From Paenibacillus sp. 453mf (GTDB lineage: Bacteria; Bacillota; Bacilli; Paenibacillales; Paenibacillaceae), in the NCBI RefSeq assembly GCF_900116105.1, contig NZ_FPAC01000001.1:2036862-2100861 (forward strand): DNA of 64,000 nucleotides, written 5' to 3'. Shown here in pieces: positions 1-8,900 of this stretch (the stretch's first letter is position 1; the number at the start of each line of letters is the position of its first letter). The translations under genes and the position numbers were made by a program. The notes under the pieces are model-generated. The model did not search any database. It saw only the letters and a program-made list of their open reading frames with translations, and had not been told where the DNA came from.

Positions 1-362
1 TGGTAAATGTAAACATTGCCGCCATGTCGGAGGCTCTCGTACTGGCAGCCAAGGCCGGCATTGACATTGAGAAAATGTATCAGGCTATTCGCGGCGGACT
101 TGCTGGAAGCGCTGTACTAGATGCGAAGCTTCCAATGATTATCGAACGCAACTTCCAAGCTGGAGGTCGTGTAGACATTAATTTGAAGGATTTGACCAAT
201 GTGATGGAGACAGCTGATGCCTTCGAAATGTCACTTCCTCTTACTGAACACGTGAAGCATATATTCGAGTCCCTTAAGAAGGATGGCAAACAAGCTGATG
301 ATCATGGGGGAATTGTGCAATATTATGAGAAGCTGGCTGGTGTAGAAGTACGCAAGGCGTAG
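1..362 (+). CDS. Beta-hydroxyacid dehydrogenase, C-terminal part (threonate / tartronate-semialdehyde reductase type)
   Basis: The gene enters from the left edge; its frame is open from base 3. Only the all-helical C-terminal domain of the 6-phosphogluconate dehydrogenase-like family is visible; the NAD-binding Rossmann half is outside the window. The run NIAAMSEALVLAAKAG and the later INLKDL segment are typical of 2-hydroxy-3-oxopropionate reductases and L-threonate dehydrogenases. It lies 36 bases upstream of a GntP-type permease and a DUF1537 kinase. That is the arrangement known for C4 acid-sugar catabolism, where LtnD oxidises L-threonate before the kinase acts. Substrate choice (threonate, erythronate or tartronate semialdehyde) cannot be settled from this fragment. 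The family is secure; the exact role is inferred from neighbours. Confidence 0.8.
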   Translation, partial: VNVNIAAMSEALVLAAKAGIDIEKMYQAIRGGLAGSAVLDAKLPMIIERNFQAGGRVDINLKDLTNVMETADAFEMSLPLTEHVKHIFESLKKDGKQADDHGGIVQYYEKLAGVEVRKA

Positions 363-398
363 AAATTATCCTAATCTTCTAGTAAAGGTGGAAACAAC

Positions 399-1739
399 AT
401 GTTAACAGGACCTATGCTGATCGTCGTCTTTCTGATCGCATTAGCATTTCTGTTTCTTCTTATTATCAAGTGGAAGGTTGAGCCGTTCCTGGCTCTCGCT
501 TTCACTGCATTTGCAACCGCGATTGCCATTGGGATTCCGATGAAGGAGGTTCCCGGTGTCGTTACCTCCGGCTTCGGAAGCACACTGACAGGAGTCGGTA
601 TATTAATCGGTCTTGGTGTTATCTTCGGTCAATTTCTGGGGGCATCTGGTGCCGTCGAGAAAATTGCAAGCTCCATGCTGAAATTATTCGGTATTAAAAA
701 ATCACCTGCAGGACTGGCTTTATCCGGTACCGTAGTTTCAATTCCCGTCTATTTTGATGCTGCATTTGTCATTTTGAGCGGACTGCTTAAGAGTCTTGCC
801 TCACGAACAGGAATCTCGATCGTTACCTTTGTAACCGCTCTCGGAGTCGGGTTAATTACCGCGCATAATATGATCGCGCCAACGCCGGGGCCGATGGTTG
901 TGGCAGAGAATACAGGCTCGGATTTAGGTCTGTTTATTCTATACGGTATTATCGTAGCCATTCCAGCTACACTCGTTGGGGGCTATATCTATGGAATGTT
1001 TATTGGTAAAAGGATCAAGACGGAAGAAGAGATCACTATTGAGGAAGAAGTTAAGCAACTGCCACGGAAGGAAATCAGCACAGCGATGTCCTTCGGTATG
1101 CTGGCACTTCCCATCGTACTGATCCTTGCCAACACCATTTCTCAAATGCTGTTTCCTGGGACATTCATTGAAACGTTGTTCGGATTTCTTGGAGACAAGA
1201 ACGTTGCCCTGCTGATCAGTGTATTAGCTGCAATTGTCCTGCTTCGGCCTTATATTGCAGAGGATTCAGGCAAATTGTACACGGAAGCCATCGCAACAGG
1301 CGGTATGATCATCCTGATTACCGGTGCTGGGGGCGCATTCGGTGCGGTCATTAATCACAGCGGAATTGGTGACTATCTGATTACGACCATGCAGAGCTGG
1401 AGCATTCCTGTACTGCTGCTGGCATTCATATTCACACAGATTCTGCGGGCATCACTCGGATCTTCAACTGTAGCTCTGGTAACTACATCAAGTATTATGG
1501 GACCTCTCGTTACTGACCTTGGTGTATCTCCTATCCTTCTTGGACTTGCGATCTGTGCCGGTGGTATCGGCCTATCACTCCCGAATGATTCCGGATTCTG
1601 GGTTGTCAACCGGTTTGGTAAATTGACCGTTACCCAAACGCTGAAGGTATGGACACTTGGTGGATTTATAGCAGGATTGACAGCGCTTGCGACAGTGTAT
1701 GTATTAAGCTTGTTCAGCGGAATTCTGCCAGGCATTTAA
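399..1739 (+). CDS. GntP-family gluconate/acid-sugar:H+ symporter
   Basis: A 446-residue inner-membrane transporter with about 12 hydrophobic segments, the usual length for GntP permeases. Family-like features are the glycine-rich stretch GVGILIGLGVIFGQFLGASG (about residues 64-83), the AHNMIAPTPGPM motif near residue 155 and the LPNDSGFWVVNRF motif near residue 395. GntP members import gluconate and related aldonates with protons. Between a threonate-type dehydrogenase and a four-carbon acid-sugar kinase, the likely substrate is a C4 sugar acid rather than gluconate (inference). The ATG at 399 is preceded by AAAGGTGG at 384-391. Same strand and close spacing suggest one operon with both neighbours. 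Confidence 0.9.
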   Translation: MLTGPMLIVVFLIALAFLFLLIIKWKVEPFLALAFTAFATAIAIGIPMKEVPGVVTSGFGSTLTGVGILIGLGVIFGQFLGASGAVEKIASSMLKLFGIKKSPAGLALSGTVVSIPVYFDAAFVILSGLLKSLASRTGISIVTFVTALGVGLITAHNMIAPTPGPMVVAENTGSDLGLFILYGIIVAIPATLVGGYIYGMFIGKRIKTEEEITIEEEVKQLPRKEISTAMSFGMLALPIVLILANTISQMLFPGTFIETLFGFLGDKNVALLISVLAAIVLLRPYIAEDSGKLYTEAIATGGMIILITGAGGAFGAVINHSGIGDYLITTMQSWSIPVLLLAFIFTQILRASLGSSTVALVTTSSIMGPLVTDLGVSPILLGLAICAGGIGLSLPNDSGFWVVNRFGKLTVTQTLKVWTLGGFIAGLTALATVYVLSLFSGILPGI

Positions 1740-1796
1740 CTTAATAAAGACCCATTTTGCAAAAACACGACAATATATAGATAAGGTGTGGATACG

Positions 1797-3236
1797 ATGA
1801 GTGGAACAACAGAGAAACGGAAGGCTGCCGAAATATTTGATCATCTTCCTTCACTAGATGACGAGATGGTACAACAGCTTCTATCGAAGGAACTTGCAGA
1901 GCTAGACCGTAAAATAATCGTTCTGGACGATGATCCGACAGGTGTGCAGACCGTCCACGGCATATCGGTATACACGGACTGGTCTTTGTCCACCATGCGG
2001 AGTGGATTTCGAGAGGAGCAGTCCATGTTCTTCATCCTGACGAACTCGCGTGCCATGGTGGCAACGGAGACGGAAGAGGTTCACAAGGAAATTGCCCGCA
2101 ATGCGGTCGCGGCTTCTAAAGAGCTTAACAAGCCTTTTCTCCTGATCAGCCGGGGTGATTCTACATTACGAGGCCATTATCCACTGGAGACTGATACACT
2201 AAAGGATATGATTCAGGCGGAGTCTGGAGCAATACTTGATGGAGAAGTCATTCTTCCTTATTTCAAGGCAGGCGGACGTTATACGATCGACAACATTCAT
2301 TATGTACAGTATGGTGAGGAGTTAGTTCCTGCTGGCGAAACTGAATTTGCCAAGGATCGAACCTTTGGTTATGCGAGCTCTCATCTAGGTGAATGGGTTG
2401 AGGAGAAATCAGAAGGCGCTTACCTGTCCAAGGACACCACTTACATTGCTCTGGATCGACTGCGTGCAGTAGACATTGATACGATTGTAGAGCAGCTAAT
2501 GCAGGTCCAACAATTTAACAAAGTCGTGGTGAATGCCGTTGACGATGTAGACGTGAAGGTCTTTACCATTGCTCTGATTCGTGCGATTCGAAACGGAAAG
2601 AATTTCATGTTCCGCACAGCGGCTTCCTTCACCAAAGTCATTGGAGGAATCGGCGACAAGCCGCTGCTGAGCCGGGAAGAGCTAATTCCCTCTCCTTCTA
2701 ATGAAGGCGGTCTCATTCTTGTCGGATCACATGTCCAAAAAACAACCGAGCAGCTTGAACAATTAAAAACACTGACGGATATCGCTTTTATCGAATTTGA
2801 CGTACATCTCGTTACCGATGACAAGGCGTTCGCAGCGGAAACAGAGCGTGTCATCTCCGCTGCCGAGCAAGCCATTGCATCCGGCAAGACGAGTACCGTA
2901 TATACTCGCCGTGAACGACTGGATCTCGGAGAAGGTATGAAGTATGAAGAATTGAAGCAGTCGGTAAAAATATCCGATGCGGTAACAAGTATCGTCCAGC
3001 AGCTGAAGGTTCGCCCCCGCTACATCGTAGCCAAAGGCGGCATTACGTCAAGCGATATTGGAACCAAGGGACTTGAAGTACAGCGTGCTACCGTTGCAGG
3101 TCAGATCAAACCCGGCGTTCCAGTGTGGATTACAGGTGAGGAGAGCAGGTTCCCACATATCCCTTACATCATCTTCCCTGGTAATGTCGGGGATAAGGAT
3201 ACGCTTAAAGAAACGGTTGAGCTGTTGGAGCACTAA
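1797..3236 (+). CDS. Four-carbon acid sugar kinase (DUF1537, OtnK/DtnK family)
   Basis: Phosphorylates C4 acid sugars such as 3-oxo-tetronate, D-threonate or D-erythronate (family knowledge). The N-terminal sugar-binding half has the family's DDDPTG motif (about residues 40-45) and LISRGDSTLRGHYP. The C-terminal nucleotide-binding half has KGGITSSDIGTKGL and ends with the FPGNVGD motif. Length is about 479 residues, slightly above the usual 420-470. I start at ATG 1797 rather than GTG 1788: AAGGTG at 1783-1788 is then 8 bases upstream, while it would overlap the GTG. Probably the last gene of the acid-sugar operon, as a strong hairpin follows at 3268. The usual decarboxylase (OtnC) and isomerase (OtnI) genes are not between these genes; they may lie left of the window. 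Confidence 0.88.
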   Translation: MSGTTEKRKAAEIFDHLPSLDDEMVQQLLSKELAELDRKIIVLDDDPTGVQTVHGISVYTDWSLSTMRSGFREEQSMFFILTNSRAMVATETEEVHKEIARNAVAASKELNKPFLLISRGDSTLRGHYPLETDTLKDMIQAESGAILDGEVILPYFKAGGRYTIDNIHYVQYGEELVPAGETEFAKDRTFGYASSHLGEWVEEKSEGAYLSKDTTYIALDRLRAVDIDTIVEQLMQVQQFNKVVVNAVDDVDVKVFTIALIRAIRNGKNFMFRTAASFTKVIGGIGDKPLLSREELIPSPSNEGGLILVGSHVQKTTEQLEQLKTLTDIAFIEFDVHLVTDDKAFAAETERVISAAEQAIASGKTSTVYTRRERLDLGEGMKYEELKQSVKISDAVTSIVQQLKVRPRYIVAKGGITSSDIGTKGLEVQRATVAGQIKPGVPVWITGEESRFPHIPYIIFPGNVGDKDTLKETVELLEH

Positions 3237-3267
3237 TAGATCTGATGTATAATCACGTGTATAAACC

Positions 3268-3308
3268 AAACAAGGGCTGGCGGAAAACCGTCAGTCCTTG
3301 TTTATTTT
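3268..3308. terminator. Bidirectional intrinsic terminator
   Basis: A 13-bp stem (CAAGGGCTGGCGG with CCGTCAGTCCTTG, two G-T pairs) and AAAA loop. TTTATTTT follows on the plus strand; on the minus strand a T-rich tract (TTTGGTTT) follows. It lies between the convergent kinase gene and serine-hydrolase gene and can end both. Confidence 0.85.
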
Positions 3309-3373
3309 ATCGAAACATCGATCTAAAATTCTCGTTCATCACGAAGGGATGTCCGGGTGACATGTTGTCTCTA

Positions 3374-4411
3374 CTAATTCAGACAGGAACTGAATACATT
3401 GTGCACATGAATGTTGTCCACCGTTTTGGCCAGCTGCGCTGTCATCAGCACAAATGCATACCCTTGCTTCGGATAGACCCAGACCATGCAGCCGCCAATT
3501 CCGTTGTGACCAAAAATATCTCGTTCAATGTACCCTTTGTGACGAGCAGGCATTTTCCATACATATCCGTAATCTGACTCCACCTCGGCAATATGAAGTG
3601 TCTGCGGTGTAATCATCTGTCTGAAGGTCAGCGGCTGTAGAAGACGCTTGTCCTCCGCATATCTCGTTTCATTCAGCATCGCTTTCGCAAAGATCATCAG
3701 ATCATCCGCCGTGCTGATTAAGCCGCCAAAAGGCAGCTTAGCACTCATCAGCTGGTCCATTCGCCCGGCTATAGCTTCAAAGCTTCCAATCGGTGCCATT
3801 CTGGACTGATTCTCTCCAGGTACACCAAAGCCGGTATCCTTCATGCCCAGCGGATCAAAAATATGTGTGTTCAAGTAATTCTCATAGGTCATTCCGCTGA
3901 CTCTCTCAATGATCTCCGCCAGAACCGTAAATGCAATATTGTTATAGTTAACTGCCGTGCCTGGAGCCGCCGTCAACGTACTGGATACGAGTGATGTAAA
4001 GATCTTAGCATGATTCATCCCGTCTGCTTCCAGTTTCCCTTGAGCCCATCTTGCCATATAGGATTCATCGAGTCCTGACGTGTGGGTCAGCAAGTGCCAC
4101 AAGGCAAGCTTGTCTTTACCCTGTTCACCGAACTCAGGGAGAAGCTCAGTTATAAGCTGTGCTGGATGCAGCAAGCCCTGCTCCCATAATTGCATAATGG
4201 CTAGTCCAAACATGGGTTTGGTAATGGAGAATACCGGATAAGTGCTGGTACTGTCTATTTTTGTTCCATTCTCATGATTACCATAAGACCGAAGATCAAT
4301 GGTATGCTCTTTGTCTGTGATGCCAAGTACACCAGATGGCCATGCCCCAGCCTGTACTTTCTGTTCGATATACCGATACATGGGTTCAAATTGACTTAAT
4401 TGCTGGCTCAC
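3374..4411 (-). CDS. Serine hydrolase, class C beta-lactamase / DD-peptidase-like family
   Basis: A roughly 345-residue protein of the beta-lactamase/transpeptidase-like family, which includes esterases, D-aminopeptidases and class C beta-lactamases. The nucleophile motif SxxK reads SITK near residue 62, the YxN motif is YNN (VNYNNIAF, about residue 147), and a GHNGIGG segment near residue 305 fits the third KTG/HxG-like box. No signal peptide is visible, so a cytoplasmic esterase-like role is more likely than a resistance enzyme. The longest frame begins at ATG 4426, but that ATG is part of ATGGAGGT, a strong Shine-Dalgarno placed 7 bases before GTG 4411. I therefore take GTG 4411 as the start. 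Single gene; substrate unknown. Confidence 0.85.
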   Translation of the reverse strand: MSQQLSQFEPMYRYIEQKVQAGAWPSGVLGITDKEHTIDLRSYGNHENGTKIDSTSTYPVFSITKPMFGLAIMQLWEQGLLHPAQLITELLPEFGEQGKDKLALWHLLTHTSGLDESYMARWAQGKLEADGMNHAKIFTSLVSSTLTAAPGTAVNYNNIAFTVLAEIIERVSGMTYENYLNTHIFDPLGMKDTGFGVPGENQSRMAPIGSFEAIAGRMDQLMSAKLPFGGLISTADDLMIFAKAMLNETRYAEDKRLLQPLTFRQMITPQTLHIAEVESDYGYVWKMPARHKGYIERDIFGHNGIGGCMVWVYPKQGYAFVLMTAQLAKTVDNIHVHNVFSSCLN

Positions 4412-4507
4412 TCCTGTTACCTCCATCTGTCTATGTATATTCGGGCTGCTTCAATCTTGCATTCGTTTAGCCCATATCATATCGTAACACGGAAATTTAC
4501 AGGTATC

Positions 4508-4547
4508 AAAAAAAACCGTCCGCTCCTTAGAAGTTAAGAAGCAGACG
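4508..4547 (-). terminator. Intrinsic terminator of the cohesin-SLH gene
   Basis: On the minus strand a long stem (CCGTCTGCTTCTTA with TAAGGAGCGGACGG) is followed by eight T residues. It starts about 30 bases after the stop codon at 4580. Confidence 0.9.
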
Positions 4548-4579
4548 GAAGATCATATGAAATTTCAGGAGTAAAACAT

Positions 4580-5812
4580 TTAATCAGCCAGATCTTGAAT
4601 CCGGTTCAGCATAACGCTGACCTCAGCACGATTTGCCATGTCATTTGGTGCAAATTTAGACTCAGATTTACCTTGAATTAATTTGTTGTTGTATAAATAA
4701 GAGATGGAGGATTTGGCCCAGTGACTCTGAATATCTGTAAATGGAGCGGATTGGACACTAGAGTTACTGTCTCCTTCAGTTAGGTATCTTGTTAAAATAG
4801 CCGCAATCTCAGCTCTTGTGATCGGTGAGCTCGGCTTAAACAGGATTGCTCCGCTCTTATTGGCTGACCCTTGAATCAGTCCGTAGCTTGCCGCCGTTTC
4901 TACATAATCATAATACCAATCGGTCGAGTTGATATCGGAGAAGGAAGGCACCATCTTCTGAGTCATATCCAGCTCGAGCGCAGTAACAGCCGCTTTCGCA
5001 AACTCCGCTCTTGTCATATGCCGGAGCGGTTCAAAGTTACCCTCGTTCGTACCGACAAGCACTTCACTCGCTGCCAGACTGATGATGGCATTCTCTGCCC
5101 ATTTGACTTTAGTTAATGTTGACTGATCTTTAAACCCCGAGATAATCTCTTTACTCGTCGGCAGACTGACCTTTTTCTCAGCCTTATCACCTACAGTCTC
5201 AACCACTTCATTCACTTTACCTGTTCCTGCACCGTTTGCTGAGATCGTAATTGTAGGATGATTCACCTGATGGACAATGTTGATTCCTGGATTATCGGGC
5301 TGAATAATAATGGACTTGGATTGACTCAGCTTAGCTGATCCCGCCTTCACAGCACGGAATTTAACCGTCCCTACCTTCCCATATCCCGTAAACAGCTTGG
5401 CACTCTTCGATGTAATCGCCTCGGCAATTTGCACGGTACCTGACGAATTCACTTTATTTAGCAGGCTCATCGGATTGCTCGTTTTCTTAAATACACTTGG
5501 AGTAAGCTTGGTCTCCCCTTCTACAGGCACAAGGAGTGCTTTATCAAAATTTAAGTGAACTTCATAGCCCTGTACTTTGCTGTAATCCCCAGTAAAGCCT
5601 TGCAGCCAGATCGCAACTTCAACGATATCTCCTGACTTGACATGGTAAGAGGACGGAACAAGTCGAACCATTGGAAGCTCAAAGCCACTGCTCGCGGCTT
5701 TGGTGACTGCTGTGGATTCTGCAGCGAAGATCGCTGCAGCATTTAAAGTAAATACTAGACTGCTTGCCAGTAGAATCGTGGCTAATTTCTTCGATATCGG
5801 AGATTTGATCAT
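4580..5812 (-). CDS. Cohesin-domain protein with three S-layer homology (SLH) repeats
   Basis: A secreted surface protein of 410 residues. It has a signal peptide (about 1-31, basic start then a hydrophobic core ending AIFAAE). A cohesin-like beta-sandwich follows (about 45-195; SGDIVEVAIWLQGF, GYEVHLNFDKALLVPV and GKVGTVKFRAVKAG match the conserved strands). Then come a linker and three SLH repeats (about 228-407; RAEFAKA, ITRAEIAAILTRYL, NRAEVSVMLNRI). SLH repeats bind pyruvylated secondary cell-wall polymer; cohesins bind dockerins. The gene lies just downstream of a protease whose C-terminus is a type I-like dockerin, so this protein looks like that protease's wall anchor (inference). ATG 5812 and TTG 5815 are both possible; AGGAG lies 8 bases before the TTG and 11 before the ATG. 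Confidence 0.82.
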   Translation of the reverse strand: MIKSPISKKLATILLASSLVFTLNAAAIFAAESTAVTKAASSGFELPMVRLVPSSYHVKSGDIVEVAIWLQGFTGDYSKVQGYEVHLNFDKALLVPVEGETKLTPSVFKKTSNPMSLLNKVNSSGTVQIAEAITSKSAKLFTGYGKVGTVKFRAVKAGSAKLSQSKSIIIQPDNPGINIVHQVNHPTITISANGAGTGKVNEVVETVGDKAEKKVSLPTSKEIISGFKDQSTLTKVKWAENAIISLAASEVLVGTNEGNFEPLRHMTRAEFAKAAVTALELDMTQKMVPSFSDINSTDWYYDYVETAASYGLIQGSANKSGAILFKPSSPITRAEIAAILTRYLTEGDSNSSVQSAPFTDIQSHWAKSSISYLYNNKLIQGKSESKFAPNDMANRAEVSVMLNRIQDLAD

Positions 5813-5847
5813 CAAGAGTACAGCTCCTGTCTTCTTAATATGTAAGG

Positions 5848-5868
5848 AGAGAGGACTTGTGGTCCTCC
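5848..5868 (-). other. Leader hairpin upstream of the cohesin-SLH gene
   Basis: Inverted repeat GAGGAC / GTCCTC with a 5-base loop between the protease gene and the cohesin-SLH gene. It has no T-run, so it is not a standard terminator. It could be an mRNA processing or stabilising stem in a 5' leader. Function unknown. Confidence 0.4.
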
Positions 5869-5884
5869 CTCCAGCTTACTGCGG

Positions 5885-5922
5885 TATATATAGATCAAAA
5901 TGATTTGATTTGTCTATATATA
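5885..5922. repeat. AT-rich inverted repeat in the protease/cohesin-SLH spacer
   Basis: Arms TATATATAGA and TCTATATATA with an 18-base spacer that itself pairs partly. It could be a weak transcription attenuator or a regulator site between the two genes. No T-run follows on either strand. Confidence 0.4.
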
Positions 5923-5978
5923 GTTTCAAATTCACCTTTTTATTGAGTTATGAAATTGATTATTACTAAGATTAACAA

Positions 5979-8900
5979 TTACAGCTCGTAGTTACCGATG
6001 ATATAAGAGATATCCAGTAGGTCTACTGCACTGTCGCGATTGATATCCGCAGCAGATGCCTTGGCATTTGCCCATGCAGTGCCTCTTGTCTTACCGAACT
6101 CTTTGGCTGTAAGCTGCAGATCCACGAGATTCACAGCACCGTCATTATTGATGTCACCGGCTGTCAGCGGACCAAAGTTCAATGTTTCGTTGCCATCTAC
6201 GGTTACGCCTGCTGTTTCCGTAATGTGACCAGGAACAACAACGCGAACCGTGTAAGTTCCTTCAGGAACCTCAATGGTGTACGTGCCGTCAGCTCGAACT
6301 GTTCCCACTCCAGCTACAGTACCGTTGCCATCTACAGCTTCCACAACGACCTTGTGCACGCCATCCGCACCTTGGTACCAAGTCTCACTGTAATCGACAC
6401 TGTCAGCAAAGGCTTCGGCATCTATGCTGCCTGTAATGGAGTATTGACCTGGTGAAGGATCACTTGTTACCGTTACAGACGCTCCGGTTACATCACCGAC
6501 GGCAATATCTGCAGATGTACTGTTCAGTGCACGAACATTCGATAACTCGAAGTCGTACTCACCTTCACTTGCGCCAGCGAAGTTAAATGATGCGAGTGCT
6601 CCTTCACCGGTATATCCAGACTCCAGTCCGACCAGAGTAATGACATAGTCTGTTTTCGCTAGCCCATTACCGAGTGCCGTTGTTTCTTCATAGACGTAAG
6701 GTGTTACGCCCGGATTCTGCTCTTCCTGGTATGTTGATAGAACAACGCTTGGTGCCGTTGTACCTTTTATCAAATCCTCGTCATACGTCAAGCTGAACTG
6801 AGCAGAATAGAGATCCTCCACTTCAGAGAAATCAATGTCCAGATTGAAGGCTTCATTGACATCCACTTCATCTGCGGAAGGATCAACCGTTAAGGAGATT
6901 TCGCCCGGAGTTGGTTCGCCAGGTTCTTCCCCGTCACTTTCGTAGCTGACAAGATGGGACGGTTCAATAAACCCATTTCCTGTATAATCATATACGTAGA
7001 CTTCAAATTCATTTTGACCTTCTACAATTGGCACTTCAATAGTAAACTCACCATTATCCGAGATCGAGCCAACTGTATATTCCCAGTCTCCATCTAGAAG
7101 ATAACCTGCTTCTACTACAATACCTGAATAATTTCCCAAGGCATCTACCATAAGGTCAGATTCAATTCGCCCACGAATCGTTCCGATATTACCTTCAACA
7201 GTAATTTCTGGATCATTTAAAGATGACACAGGTGCTTCAGTATCTAAAACAAAGGGATACGCTTGATCTAATAATTCGATCCATTCACCATTAGAGAATG
7301 CGAATGGTGCAACAGCGTAGATACCATCTTGAAGTTTGAAATCTTCCGGACCATAATCATTTACCGTTCCATCCCATTGCGGGATCCAATAATCTCCCGG
7401 TTCAAGTCCGCCCTCCGTTTCATCAATGACCGCGACCCACTCACCAGTAGTTAGATCATAAACATCCAATGATACATAGCTATTTTCGGAATTAACAGAG
7501 AAATAGATATCTGTATAATCAGAAAGCATGTCTTCATTTGGAGAGAAGAATTGCGGGTCAACTGCAACATCAGATACGACAGGAATTTCAACAGGCTCAC
7601 CAACGTATACATAGACCGGAATTTGGAGCTGGTGACCTCCTGCTTCTGTCAAGATAATCTCACCTTCGTAATTTCCATCTGCTATCCCATTATTCATTGC
7701 AATCGTTACATCAATCGAAGCTTGTCCGTTCACTGGAACAGTAATGCTGGATTCACTAACACTCAGCGTACCAGGAGCCGTACCGTACCACTCTGTGGAT
7801 ACAGTGTAGGAAGATGCTTCACCCACGATATCGCTAACTTCAATCGTTTTGGTTGATGTCGATCCTCCATCCAGTATTCCGTAGCTTAATAGTCCGGTTT
7901 CATAAGGAGTTTCATCTCCCGACTCTACTGCCGTTGTCTCCTCCTGAACCAAGGCTACTGACTTCGCTTCCAGGGTGCTCTCTAGATCAAGCCGGCCGGC
8001 CCCCTGAATGTTATGCTCATACCGGTTACCATTTAGATCACTCAGTTTAAGCGCATTATTGGTCATTAAACCTTTAATTTCAGATAGAGTTAAGCTGGCA
8101 TCCTTATCCAACAGCAGGGCAGCTGCTCCCGCAACATGTGGTGTAGCCATACTTGTACCCTGGAAGTCCGCATAAGCTTCTGAATAATCCCCTCCGTAGG
8201 CTGGAATGGAAGATCGGATTGCAACACCAGGTGCTGAAATATCCGGTTTGATACCGTACTTAGGAAGAGCTGGACCTCTTGAGCTGAAATCTGCCATTAA
8301 GTCCTGCTGCAAGTCAATCCCGAATGTAATTTCATAACCAGGTGTAGCTTCGATCTTACTCTTTAAGGCTGTACCATCCTCAAGAGATATACTTAGAGTC
8401 GGGATATAATCCCCTGGTGCACCCAAGGTTCCACCAAAGTTCCCTGATTCATTATTATAAATAATGGCAGCTACAGCACCCGCAGCCTGTGCATTTACAG
8501 ATTTCTCAGCAAAGGAAATACTGCCTCTTTGGATAAGAGCGACCTTTCCTAACAAATCGACCGCTTCTGTTTCATCTACTGTTCCAAGACCTGCATAAAC
8601 GACCTCTATTGATTCTCCATCCAGTGAGGATAAATCCGGAGAGAACGTCATCAGGCTGCCATAAGAGGTGATAAGTCCTTCGCCGTCAACCGTTGGTACA
8701 TTGAGAGGTGGAGTTGAAGCACCTACCGAGATTGGTATTTCGGCAGCTCCCGGCGAACCAAGCGTATAATCATCCGGTCCCGAATTACCATTGGCAACTA
8801 CAGTTACGACTCCAGCCAAAGCTGCATTGTTAAGCGCAACGGAAGCGGGATCGAATTCGTTGTTCATTTCACTTCCCAGAGACAGATTTATGATATCCAT

